In this document: piece by piece, positions 53,101 to 61,458 of the stretch
How the letters are laid out: every line of letters begins with the position of its first letter
How positions within the stretch are numbered: the first letter of the stretch is position 1
Origin: Ashinkailepas kermadecensis
Lineage: Eukaryota; Arthropoda; Thecostraca; Neolepadidae
NCBI GenBank assembly: GCA_034440615.1
Contig: JAOTOM010005183.1
Coordinates: 516,501-580,500, forward strand
Length of the DNA: 64,000 nt
Direction: 5' to 3'
Notes under the pieces: model-generated
Seen by the model: the letters and a program-made list of their open reading frames with translations, nothing else
Told to the model about the DNA's origin: nothing
Databases searched by the model: none
Program-made: the position numbers and the translations under genes

Positions 53101-56100
53101 ACCAACACCACCAGCCCAGTGTCGGCGTGCTCACCTCTCAGCAAACGTGGTGCGCGTGACGCCCTGACTGGCCATCGTCGGCGGCATCAGCGGACTCTGG
53201 ATGGAGATCTGGCCGGCGGTCGAGCTCTGCGGGTTGTAGTAGAGGTTCATCATCGGCTCGCTGCTCACCACAACAGCCTGCCGCTCCAGGTCCATGTACG
53301 GGCCGGTTGGCGGCGCGACCATGGCGCCGCCTATATCCGACGGCGGTGGCGGCGCGATCGCAGCGCCATCTACAGCCGGCGACGGTGGCGCCGGTGCGGC
53401 GGCTTGCGACAGCGGGCAGACGATTGTTGGCGACTCATGGCTGGCTGGCTGCGTGTCGGGCCGACCGGCGCTGGCCGTGTCCGCTTCTGACGTGATGGCG
53501 GATGAGCCGATGTCAGAGACTTCACTGACCGGGGCCATTATGTCGTGCGCTATTCGCGCGGTGGAGGCAGGTGATCCAATGTCAGAGGTTGGACCGGCTG
53601 AGACGACATTGTCGTCTGCAGCACGCGCGGCGTCGACGGGTGAGACCATGTCAGAGGCTGGATCGACCGAGACTACACTGTTGTCTGGTGCACGCGCGGC
53701 GTCGCCAGGTGATTCAATGTCAGAAGCTGGACATGCTGAGGCGACACCGTCGTCCGCCGCGGCGAGTGACCCAATATCAGATGGTGGACAGGTCGAGGTG
53801 ACTCCGTCGTCGACCGTACGCACGGCGTCGGTGGACGGCAACTCCGCGTCGCCCGGCGAAGTGTGAAGTGCCTCCATGCCCTGCACCATCTGGAAATACA
53901 CGCAGTGTTAACTGTGAGATCGGAACCCCACCAGGCAAACTTGTAGTGAGCTGGAAGGGTGACATACAAAAGGTAGCCAACTACCGTTCAAGAGCATGAC
54001 GTGGCAGCTATGTTTTCAGTTGAACACTGTTTTCTACATATTCAACATTCTTCAGTTCATGAGCTCAGCGAAATCTGCTCACACTGCTGACCCTGTGCGT
54101 AGTAAATCATAATATGGCACGCCGGCAATAAGCAGATTCCTAGACTCTCCCCGAATTCCGTTACTCCCCACCCCTGACGTGCTGCTTCTCACCTGATGAC
54201 ATGCTGACGCAAACTCATGGCTGAATCATAAGTATCTGCCCTCCGCCAAATCCCCGGTCGGCGCTACCAGCTGATCAATTTCCAGTGCCTGAACCGGTTG
54301 AGTCACTGACCGACGGTATCTGTTCCCGACCCACATCCAGACACCGGACCCGTCCAACCCCGTCCCTGATGAAGCTCCGGTCCACACTCATTGCTGGGTC
54401 ACCCGCTGCAGCTGCCTGTGCAGTGGGCAGCCGCCGGCACTCTGTACCTGCTCCATGTTGAGCGCGCGTCGCTGGCGGATCCTCTCCATGACGCGACGTG
54501 TGACCGGCCGCCGGCTGAGGTCGGGCGGCGGCCGCTCCGCCGCTCCGCCGGGCCGCGCCGGCATCTCGCTCGACAGCAGCCGCTGCAGCACGTCACTCAT
54601 CTCGTTGATGAGGCTGGCGTGCATCGACACGCCGGGCCGGCGGGGCCGCCGCTCGCCGTCCTCTGCGGCACAGGCCGTCAGCGTCATGTCCCCCTACACT
54701 CTACAGTCCGCGGGAGCAGCTCGCCCTTATCTGCAGCATAGACCGTCAGCATCGTGTCCTCCGCCCCACACGGCCGTCCCCTCACCTGACACTTGGGCCG
54801 ATCCCTGCCCCGCCTCACACAGCCGTCGCCTCACCTGACAGCTGGACCGACTCTGCCAGACGTCCATCCCTCCCTCACCTGACACCCTGGACCGACCCCT
54901 GTCCCACCACAGACGGCCGCCCCCTCACCTCCTAACACCTGGTACGACTCCTACCCCGTCTCGGATGGTCGTCCCCTGACCTGACTCCTGCCCCACCTCA
55001 GACGGCAGTCCCTTCACCTGACTCCTGCCCCACCTTAGACGGCCATCCCCTCACCTGACTCCTGCCCCACCTCAGACGGCAGTCGCTTCACCTGACTCCT
55101 GCCCCGCCTCAGACGGCCGTCCCCTCACCTGACTCCTGCCCCGCCTCAGACGGCGGTCCCCTCACCTGACTCCTGCACCGCCTCAGACGGCCATCCCCTC
55201 ACCTGACTCCTGCCCCGCCTAAGACGGCGGTCCCTTCACCTGACTCCTACCCCACCTTAGACGGCCATCCCCTCACCTGACTCCTGCCCCACCTCAGACG
55301 GCCATCCCCTCACCTGACTCCTGCCCCGCCTCAGACGGCCATCCCCTCACCTGACTCCTGCCCCGCCTAAGACGGCGGTCCCCTCACCTGACTCCTGCCC
55401 CGCCTCAGACGGCCATCCCCTCACCTGACTCCTACCCCGCCTCAGACGGCCATCCCCTCACCTGACTCCTGTCCCGCCTCAGACGGCCATCCCCTCACCG
55501 GACTCCTGTCCCGCCTCAGACGGCCATCCCCTCACCTGCCTCCTGCCCCGCCTCAGACGGCCATCCCCTCACCTGACTCCTGCCCCGCCTCAGACGGCCA
55601 TACCCTCACCTGACTCCTACCCCGCCTCAGACGGCCATCCCCTCACCTGACTCCTGTCCCGCCTCAGACGGCCATCCCCTCACCTGACTCCTGCCCCGCC
55701 TCAGACGGCCATCCCCTCACCTGACTCCTACCCCGCCTCAGACGGCCATCCCCTCACCTGACTCCTGTCCCGCCTCAGACGGCCATCCCCTCACCTGACT
55801 CCTGTCCCGCCTCAGACGGTCCGCGAGCGCCCGCAGAGCCCGACTGCCGCTCGGGCCGCGCCTCGGGTCCGGTGTCGGACCAGTCGCCCCGCAGGCGGAG
55901 CCGCTTGACGGGCGGCGGCGCCGACGACGGAGCCGCCGCCGCCGGCTCCTGCCCGGCCGACTCCTGCTCGGCCAGCTCGAACAAGTACACGTCGTCTGCC
56001 GAGTAGGAGACCAGCAGCTGACGGCCGGACCGGCTGTACTTCATGGCCGTCACGCGACGGGCGCCCCTCTGCAGACCCGGCGCCGTCCACCGGTTCAGCA

Positions 56101-59100
56101 CGCCGCCTGGAGACGGGAGAAACGAACAGTCTGTCATCTGGGAACGGGGAGGTCAGCGGGCGGCCGTCTGGCAGCCCACTCAGCAGGCTCAGCGGTTCGC
56201 CGTCAGAGGTACGCGAGGGTTCAGCAGTCCGTCGTCAGAAGTACGCGAGGGTTCAGCAGTCCGTCGTCAGAAGTACGCGAGGGTTCAGCAGTCCGCCGTC
56301 AGAGGGACGCGAGGGTTCAGCAGTCTGCCGTCAGAGGGACTCGAGGGTTCAGCAGTCCGCCGTTAGAGGGACGGGAGAGACCAGCAGTCCGCCGTCAGGG
56401 GACGGGATAAGTTAGCAATCCGCCGTCTGGGAGATGGGGAGGGTGCGTCAGTAGTATGCCGCCTGTGGGACGGAAGAGGTCAGCACTCCACCACCTGGAG
56501 GGGGGGTCAGTAGTCAGTCATCTGCGGGACGGAATGGGGTAGGCAGTTTTGTGTTGGAAAAGCGGAGTCGGTGGCGCACCGTCCACTGCCTCGGAGCACC
56601 GCCCCGGACGGGCTCAGTGCTATGTGGTACATCAGCTATACCCGGATCATTGGTGGCGCAAGGGGATGAACAGCGTTCTGTGACGCACATGGATCACACA
56701 TGGGACGTATACACCGTGTAGAATGGGAATAATACGGCATTATGGACACCCGAACACACGTAAGAAATCCGCCCGCACATGCGATGGTCGGTTACAAGCT
56801 TGAGGCGGGCATCACTTCTCAAAATTCCTTCCCAACACGAGGAATGCCGCCAGACCAGCCACACCTCAGACAATGTACGGTAATATCTCCGACTCTACCA
56901 TAAGACGCACAACACCGCATGGCGCCGCAATGTTTATGCGCGGCCCGCCGGTGCCAGGCTCCTGACCGCGCCATCAGGTCGAGCAGGTCGACCTGATGCA
57001 AGGTCAGGGAACCACGCGTGACCTGACCTTGCTGCCGGGGCCGGATCATCCCCGACCTGCCCGCACCATCACGCAGCACCACGCGTGACCTGACCTTGCT
57101 GCCGGGGCCGAATCATCCCGACCTGCCCGCACCATCACGCAGCACCACGCGTGACCTGACCTTGCTGCCGGGGCCGAATCATCCTGCGGTCGTACTGGCA
57201 CACGCAGCACCACACGTGACCTGACCTTGCTGCCGGGGCCGGATCATCCTCGACCTGACCGCACCATAACGCAGCACCACGCGTGACCTGACCTTGCTGC
57301 CGGGGCCGGATCATCCCCGACCTGACCGCACCATCACGCAGCACCACACGTGACCTGACCTTGCTGCCGGGGCCGGATCATCCCGACCTGCCCGCACCAT
57401 CACGCAGCACCACACGTGACCTGACCTTGCTGCCGGGGCCGGATCATCCCCGACCTGCCCGCACCATCACGCAGCACCACGCGTGACCTGACCTTGCTGC
57501 CGGGGCCGAATCATCCTGCGGTCGTATTGACACACGCATCCGTCGGCGGTGGCCACGGCCAGCTGCCAGAGCGCGGCCGGGTTCAGCGCCAGGCTGGTGA
57601 CGGCCCGCTCGGTGGCCAGCAGGATCGTCTGCCGGCCGGCCGCGCACCACACAGTTAACCCCGTGCCAGCCGGGGACGGCCACGCGGCCGGTCACCGATC
57701 GACGCGCGCATCTGACCAACTGTCACGCCCGGCAGACAGCATGACTGGCTGACGGCATAACCGGCGGAACAGTCGGGCTGCACTGGGCTGAGCGGCATAG
57801 TGGCTCGCCGGTCGTGACAGACTTGTGTTCCGCGCGAAGTCTATTCAGGGTCGAGTCTGTTCCAGGTCAGGGTTGAGTCCGCTTGCATTCCCTTTTTGCC
57901 CACCTGGAGGTTATCAGGTCGGATATTTAATTCTTTCTTTATTTATTTGGACACTGGGGCGCAACATCTAGCATGGAAAATAGCGTCCATGGAGTCATGG
58001 AGGCACATAGGGTAGCTGTAGCGTACAGTGATGAGGATAAGTGGGTCACATAGGTATTCCTCGTACACAAACAGACGCTGGATTATTATCACCAGTATGC
58101 CACATCAAGCGTGGGACAAAAATACCAACAGATTTAACTCCTCGTCCTTGCGAGACGCACCGTAGGTACTAGCGGCACTTCGCGCTTCCTAAGCACATTC
58201 GAGCAGATCAAAGAAATAATTACTGTGGACCTAAACAAAGCCACCAAGCTTAAGCCAACCTGGTGACATGGGCGGGTGAAGTACCGACCTAAAACAGCTC
58301 CAGATCAGACAGGGCCAGTACGGACTTCAGAGCATCCCCTGACCGGACAGGATCGGTATAAACTTCAAAACAGCTCCTGAACAGACAGCGTCAGTACATA
58401 CTTCACAGTACAGACTTCGTACAGACCTCAGTACACCCCCTGACCAGACAGGGCCGGTGCTGACCTCAGTACACCCCTGATCAGACAGGGCCGGTGCTGA
58501 CCTCAGTACACCCCTGATCAGACAGGGCTGGTGCTGACCTCAGTACACCCCTGATCAGACAGGGCTGGTGCTGACCTCAGTACACCCCTGATCAGACAGG
58601 GCTGGTGCTGACCTCAGTACACCCCCTGACCAGACAGGCCGGTGTTGACCTCAGTACAACCCCTGACCAGACAGGGCCGGTGTTGACCTCAGTACACCCC
58701 CTGACCAGACAGGGCCGGTGTTGACCTCAGTACACCCCATGACCAGACAGGGTCGGTGTTGACCTCAGTACACCCCATGACCAGACAGGGCCGGTGTTGA
58801 CCTCAGTACACCCCCTGACCAGACAGGCCGGTGTTGACCTCAGTACACCCCTGACCAGACAGGGTCGGTGTTGACCTCAGTACACCCCATGACCAGACAG
58901 GGCCGGTGTTGACCTCAGTACACCCCCTGACCAGACAGGCCGGTGCTGACCTCAGTACACCCCATGACCAGACAGGGCCGGTGTTGACCTCAGTACAACC
59001 CATGACCAGACAGGGTCGGTGTTGACCTCAGTACACCCCCTGACCAGACAGGCCGGTGTTGACGTCAGGTATCCCCCCCGACCAGACAGGGCCGACACTG

Positions 59101-61458
59101 ACCTCAGTACAACCCCCTGACCAGACAGGGCCGACACTGACCTCAGTGCACCCCCTGACCAGACAGGGCCGGTGTTGACCTCAGTACACCCCCTGACCAG
59201 ACAGGCCGGTGTTGACCTCAGTACACCCCCTGACCAGACAGGGCCGACACTGACCTCAGTACACCCCCTGACCAGACAGGGCCGACACTGACCTCAGTAC
59301 ACCCCCTGACCAGACAGGGCCGACACTGACCTCAGCACACCCCCTGACCAGACAGGGCCGACACTGACCTCAGTGCACCCCCTGACCAGACAGGCCGGTG
59401 TTGACATCAGTACACCCCCTGACCAGACAGGCCGGTGTTGACCTCAGTACACCCCCTGACCAGACAGGGCCGACACTGACCTCAGTACACGCCCTGACCA
59501 GACAGGGCCGACACTGACCTCAGCACACCCCCTGACCAGACAGGGCCGACACTGACCTCAGTGCACCCCCTGACCAGACAGGGCCGGTGTTGACGCAGGT
59601 CGAAGCAGCGGACGGCGCCCTCTTCGCCGCCGCTCAGGAAGCAGTGCGGATCGTCCCAGGTGATCACTTCGTAGGTGGTGCCGGCCGCACACTGGTACAG
59701 GTGCGGTCGGCCACCCTCCTCTGGTGGCACGCGGTCGTGCAGGTCTGCCGGCCAGTGGGCGGAGCTCACCCACCTCACCCTCGGGACACGTCCTGACGTG
59801 TCCAGGTCGTCGGACCCTCGGCAGCACGGTACGGCCGCATTTGTACTTTTGTAATCCTGGATGTGGATATAATTTGCTTTTATAATTTTTAAAAACCTGG
59901 GTAATCGAATACAGAGGATGTTTCTTCAGCCTTCTGGCATCAGAATCTCAGCTTGCACTTTGCAGCCAATTTTCAGCAGGTGATCGCAGAGTGATAACAG
60001 TGACGCAAACATGAAGAGCATCGGTGGAGCGTTGGACAAATGCAAAAAGCGCCAGAATAGAACATGGAAAGATTTCTGCACCGAGTAGCTACAGGCATGC
60101 GACAAATATGCGGACACCACACATTAGAATGAAGTGCGTGGGCACTGGGCAGTGATAATTCTTACTGGGCATGCGCATGGATTACTCCGGTCACGCTGAA
60201 TCATTACCACTGGCGTAGATACTCGAGGCAGCAAATGTGGACAGCACGGTTCAAGAGAAGAATTTAAAAGGAAGATTGGGGAGGGACAGTAGGTGTAGAG
60301 AACAGGCATCTCCTGGGCAGACTATTTTGGCAGAACTGGGGAGGGACAGTACCGGTTTAGAGAACAGAGCCATCCCCTGGGCAGATTATTTTGGCGGGAC
60401 TGGGGGGGGGGGGACAGTGCCGGTGTAGACAACAGCACCATCCCCCGAGAGGGAGACGATTTTGGCGGGACTGGGGAGGGACAGTACCGGTATAGAGAAC
60501 AGCGCCATCTCCCGAACAGGAGACGATTTTGGCGGAACTGGGGTGAGACAGTACCGGTGTAGAGAACAGCGCCATCTCCCGAGCAGGAGACGATTTTGGC
60601 GGAACTGGGGAGGGACAGTACCGGTGTAGAGAACAGCGCCATCTCCCGAGCAGACGATTTTGGCGGAACTGGGGAGGGACAGTTCCGGTGTAGAGAACAG
60701 CGCCATCTCCCGAGCAGGAGACGATTTTGGCGTGACTGGGGAGGGACAGTACCGGTATAGAGAACAGCGCCATCTCCCGAGCAGGAGACGATTTTGGCGG
60801 AACTGGGGAGGGACAGTACCGGTGTAGAGAACAGCGCCATCTCCCGAGCAGATGATTTTGGCGGAACTGGGGAGGGACGGTACCGGTGTAGAGAACAGCG
60901 CCATCTCCCGAGCAGATGATTTTGGCGGAACTGGGGAGGGACAGTACCGGTGTAGAGAACAGCGCCATCTCCCGAGCAGATGATTTTGGCGGAACTGGGG
61001 AGGGACGGTACCGGTGTAGAGAACAGCGCCATCTCCCGAGCAGGAGACGATTTTGGCGGAACTGGGGAGGGACAGTACCGGTGTAGAGAACAGCGCCATC
61101 TCCCGAGCAGGAGACGATTTTGGCGGGACTGGGGAGAGACAGTACCGGTGTAGAGAACAGCGCCATCTCCCGAGCAGATGATTTTGGCGGAACTGGGGAG
61201 GGACGGTACCGGTGTAGAGAACAGCGCCATCTCCCGAGCAGATGATTTTGGCGGAACTGGGGAGGGACAGTACCGGTGTAGAGAACAGCGCCATCTCCCG
61301 AGCAGGAGACGATTTTGGCGGGACTGAGGAGAGACAGTACCGGTGTAGAGAACAGCGCCATCTCCCGAGCAGGAGACGATTTTGGCGTCATTCGAGAACG
61401 GCAGAAACTTGGCGGAGAAAATGTTGGCCTTGTGCTCCGTCTTGTAATCTACGAGCAC
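43984..61458 (-). CDS. DCAF6: DCAF6-like WD40 protein gene, exons A-J (5' end missing)
   Basis: Ten coding exons on the minus strand join as 61458-61341, 59744-59557, 57628-57493, 56106-55795, 54662-54448, 53889-53135, 49503-49360, 47740-47604, 45313-45198 and 44181-43984. They total 2319 nt, a continuous frame of 772 residues plus stop. All junctions have GT donors and AG acceptors and agree in phase (1,0,1,1,0,2,2,1,0). The translation follows DCAF6 (NRIP, IQWD1) in order: WD repeats 2-5, the [10 protein letters not shown] block, a long low-complexity linker, then WD repeats 6-7 and the [14 protein letters not shown] tail. DCAF6 is a substrate receptor of the CUL4-DDB1 ubiquitin ligase and a nuclear-receptor coactivator in vertebrates. 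Roughly the first 80-90 residues (first WD repeat) must lie beyond 61458; I see no match up to 64000. Six introns carry exon-edge minisatellites. Family identity is very likely; the 3' end is less certain. Confidence 0.93.
44182..45197 (-). other. Intron I
   Basis: About 1 kb of unique intron with no repeat. Two plus-strand open stretches at 44383-44577 and 44641-45009 show no recognisable family and are treated as chance. Confidence 0.75.
45198..45313 (-). CDS. DCAF6: DCAF6 exon I (seventh WD repeat)
   Basis: Acceptor gtgactgttggcag before 45313; donor GCCAACGAG|gtcagt after 45198; 116 nt, phase 1 in, phase 0 out. Joined to exon H it completes the codon for Cys in HVVNC and continues [20 protein letters not shown], then [18 protein letters not shown]. 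Vertebrate DCAF6 has [28 protein letters not shown]. This is the last WD blade, which closes the propeller. No array follows although its donor, GAG|gtcagt, is like that of exon B. Confidence 0.96.
45314..46039 (-). other. Intron H remainder
   Basis: Unique, AT-richer intron sequence. No RNA gene, SINE or repeat was seen. Confidence 0.75.
46040..47603 (-). repeat. Exon-H donor minisatellite, ~56 and ~94-bp units
   Basis: About 20 units follow exon H. The long form on the gene strand is GGCTACATCTGGGACCG, the coding piece to HVVNC, the donor gtgagtgtactgtgg and a G-rich spacer. The short form lacks the internal coding piece from ACGGGCAAACTGG to the second CGGACCG, a deletion between two CCGACAC repeats. 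Each unit preserves GTCAACT|gtgagt. The coding part stays readable as WDRHTGKLV in long units. The last unit, at 46040-46130, is diverged. Confidence 0.94.
47604..47740 (-). CDS. DCAF6: DCAF6 exon H (sixth WD repeat)
   Basis: Acceptor tgtcgcgtgcag before 47740; donor GTCAACT|gtgagt after 47604; 137 nt, phase 2 in, phase 1 out. Joined to exon G it reads [18 protein letters not shown], continuing [17 protein letters not shown] and LEADRHVVN. Vertebrate DCAF6 has [24 protein letters not shown] and LEADNHVVNC in the same order. This is WD repeat 6 and the beginning of repeat 7. The last 60 nt, starting within ATCTGGGACCGACAC, and the donor are copied in the adjoining array. Confidence 0.96.
47741..49359 (-). 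other. Intron G with a short SINE-like insert
   Basis: Unique sequence without an array. At about 49242-49296 there is a copy of the short SINE core (tttaggggcgcgtcgac and ggtcatgcagcgccc on the plus strand). Flanking cacaggctg and cacagcctg are an imperfect duplication. Nothing else recognised. Confidence 0.75.
49360..49503 (-). CDS. DCAF6: DCAF6 exon G (acidic segment and GHRN motif)
   Basis: Acceptor ctgttgtcag before 49503; donor AACGCCAG|gtaggc after 49360; 144 nt, phase 2 in and out. It encodes [19 protein letters not shown], an acidic run, then [13 protein letters not shown], which aligns with the vertebrate PLVKMVYKGHRNSR. Phase excludes the alternative acceptor ggctcag 36 nt downstream. 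The calmodulin-binding IQ helix that vertebrate DCAF6 has between the acidic run and GHRN is absent: the exon passes directly from one to the other. Confidence 0.9.
49504..52975 (-). repeat. Exon-G acceptor minisatellite, 31-40-bp units
   Basis: Nearly 3.5 kb and about 95-100 units fill most of intron F up to the first base of exon G. On the gene strand every unit has CCCTGGTCTGTTGTCAG followed by GGCGCTGTTGTGTGACC or GGTGTCGTGTGACC. That is the genuine 3' splice site of exon G (ctgttgtcag) plus about 20 nt of exon start. Spacers are three types (none, CCCCAA, CCCCGCC), which set the unit length. Both strands are open for over 570 codons, which is a by-product of the repeat. Units beyond 52870 are diverged (GTTTGTTGTCATGG). 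Confidence 0.92.
52976..53134 (-). other. Intron F start
   Basis: Short stretch between the exon F donor and the regular array. It shows only diverged units (aacaacaccctaac, aacaatcttgac) and the donor gtgagc. Confidence 0.7.
53135..53889 (-). CDS. DCAF6: DCAF6 exon F (repetitive acidic linker)
   Basis: Acceptor gcgtgtatttccag before 53889; donor GCTGAGAG|gtgagc after 53135; 755 nt, phase 0 in, phase 2 out. This large exon encodes the variable linker between the two WD40 halves. Residues near its N-terminal half form four to five degenerate repeats of about 23 residues with the pattern A-R-A-x-D-(D/N)-x-V-x-S-x-x-P-x-S-D-(I/M)-x-S-P. The C-terminal part, [18 protein letters not shown], resembles the vertebrate LSLHYSTEGTTTS block. 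Exon identity rests mainly on phase and position, supported by that block. Confidence 0.85.
53890..54447 (-). other. Intron E
   Basis: A 558-bp unique intron with no array, SINE or other feature. It serves as an internal contrast to the array-bearing introns. Confidence 0.8.
54448..54662 (-). CDS. DCAF6: DCAF6 exon E (linker helix)
   Basis: Acceptor gcctgtgccgcag before 54662; donor ATGGAGCAG|gtacag after 54448; 215 nt, phase 1 in, phase 0 out. It encodes a basic start and then [19 protein letters not shown], matching the vertebrate LMQRMSDMLSRWFEEASE helix. An Arg/Pro-rich stretch and [17 protein letters not shown] follow. The RIRQRR segment is basic and helical in character. No tandem repeat flanks this exon. 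Confidence 0.9.
54770..55794 (-). repeat. Exon-D donor minisatellite, 37-bp unit
   Basis: About 23 regular units at 54945-55794, each on the gene strand ATGGCCGTCTGAGGCGGG, (A/G)CAGGAGTCAG and the donor gtgagggg. This copies the end of exon D with its splice site. From 54770 to 54945 the units continue but are diverged in length and sequence (for example cctcacctgacacttggg), giving a clear decay away from the exon. Confidence 0.93.
55795..56106 (-). CDS. DCAF6: DCAF6 exon D (fifth WD repeat and RLRLRGDW block)
   Basis: Acceptor gtttctcccgtctccag before 56106; donor GAGTCAG|gtgagg after 55795; 312 nt, phase 1 in and out. It encodes [29 protein letters not shown] (WD repeat 5), an Ala-rich stretch, then [19 protein letters not shown]. 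The last block is almost identical to vertebrate DCAF6 and is the strongest single identifier of the gene. The final residues PSEAGQES come from GGTCCGTCTGAGGCGGGACA-GGAGTCAG, which is one unit of the array that follows. Confidence 0.95.
56107..56995 (-). other. Intron C remainder with a 32-bp repeat
   Basis: Mostly unique sequence. At 56195-56390 there are about six units of 32 bp (gtcagaagtacgcgagggtt / cagcagtccgcc), just upstream of exon D. On the gene strand the unit includes CTGCTGAACC, faintly like the GTGCTGAACC at the start of exon D, but the match is too short to claim descent. Confidence 0.7.
56996..57492 (-). repeat. Exon-C donor minisatellite, ~67-bp unit
   Basis: Seven to eight units follow exon C. 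On the gene strand each carries ATGAT(C)CGGCCCCGGCAG, CAAG, the donor gtcaggtcacgcgtgg and about 25 nt of further intron. One unit near 57170-57200 contains a longer piece of the exon, still readable as [14 protein letters not shown], so a larger block of coding sequence was copied at least once. Confidence 0.91.
57493..57628 (-). CDS. DCAF6: DCAF6 exon C (fourth WD repeat)
   Basis: Acceptor gccggccggcag before 57628; donor CAGCAAG|gtcagg after 57493; 136 nt, phase 0 in, phase 1 out. Exons B and C join as [21 protein letters not shown], which aligns with the DCAF6 [20 protein letters not shown] segment. The exon continues to VCQYDRRM, the counterpart of vertebrate RIYDRRM, so this is WD repeat 4. 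Its last bases, ATCCGGCCCCGGCAGCAAG, and the donor are the core of the adjoining array. Confidence 0.92.
57629..58424 (-). other. Intron B remainder
   Basis: Unique sequence upstream of exon C. A weak copy of the short SINE core may sit at 57945-57995 (cactggggcgcaac ... tagcgtcc). No other feature was seen. Confidence 0.6.
58425..59556 (-). repeat. Exon-B donor minisatellite, 37-39-bp unit
   Basis: About 30 units follow exon B. On the gene strand each unit is GGCCCTGTCTGGTCAGG plus GGGTG(T/C)ACTGAG, then the donor gtcagtgtc or gtcaacacc. The first 29 nt equal the 3' end of exon B and the rest is the intron start. At 58290-58430 the units become irregular (aacagctcc, cagacagcg), so similarity fades with distance from the exon. 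Two donor variants, GTCAGT and GTCAAC, alternate in blocks. Confidence 0.92.
59557..59744 (-). CDS. DCAF6: DCAF6 exon B (third WD repeat)
   Basis: Acceptor ctggccggcag before 59744; donor ACTGAG|gtcagt after 59557; 188 nt, phase 1 in, phase 0 out. The split codon joins exon A as YT-D, matching vertebrate YTN. The exon contains [18 protein letters not shown] and [11 protein letters not shown], which correspond to DCAF6 GTTYEIMT and EDGTVRWFDTR (WD repeat 3). The WDXR-type ending is CFDLR here, so the Trp-position aromatic is Cys. The terminal [11 protein letters not shown] has the same length as the vertebrate segment before the conserved IL, so the exon end looks ancestral. That end is also one full unit of the adjoining array. 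Confidence 0.92.
59745..60254 (-). other. Intron A remainder
   Basis: Unique sequence between the array and exon B. It is AT-richer than the flanking exons around 59840-60120. I see no gene, RNA or mobile element in it. Confidence 0.7.
60255..61340 (-). repeat. Exon-A donor minisatellite, 60-67-bp unit
   Basis: About 17 units directly abut exon A inside intron A. Read on the gene strand, each unit holds 45 nt of exon A (CCAAAATCG through TACACCG), the genuine donor gtactg, then tccctccccag and ttccg. The short form lacks about 7 nt (the cctgctc piece). Each unit therefore has a coding exon end, a 5' splice site and a pyrimidine-CAG that resembles a 3' splice site. The reading frame stays open without a stop from 61782 to 60322 (486 codons). 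Units furthest from the exon (60240-60480) are the most diverged. Confidence 0.92.
61341..61458 (-). CDS. DCAF6: DCAF6 exon A (second WD repeat)
   Basis: Acceptor is a pyrimidine tract ending tgtgtttcag before 61458; donor is CACCG|gtactg after 61341. Length 118 nt, entering in phase 0 and leaving in phase 1. It begins [20 protein letters not shown] and continues to the blade motif [13 protein letters not shown]. Vertebrate DCAF6 has the same [12 protein letters not shown] and SCSGDG core, so this is WD repeat 2. The last 45 nt, from CCAAAATCG to the donor, together with 22 nt of intron form the unit of the adjoining downstream array at 60255-61340. The WD repeat 1 exons are not in the window. 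Confidence 0.93.
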
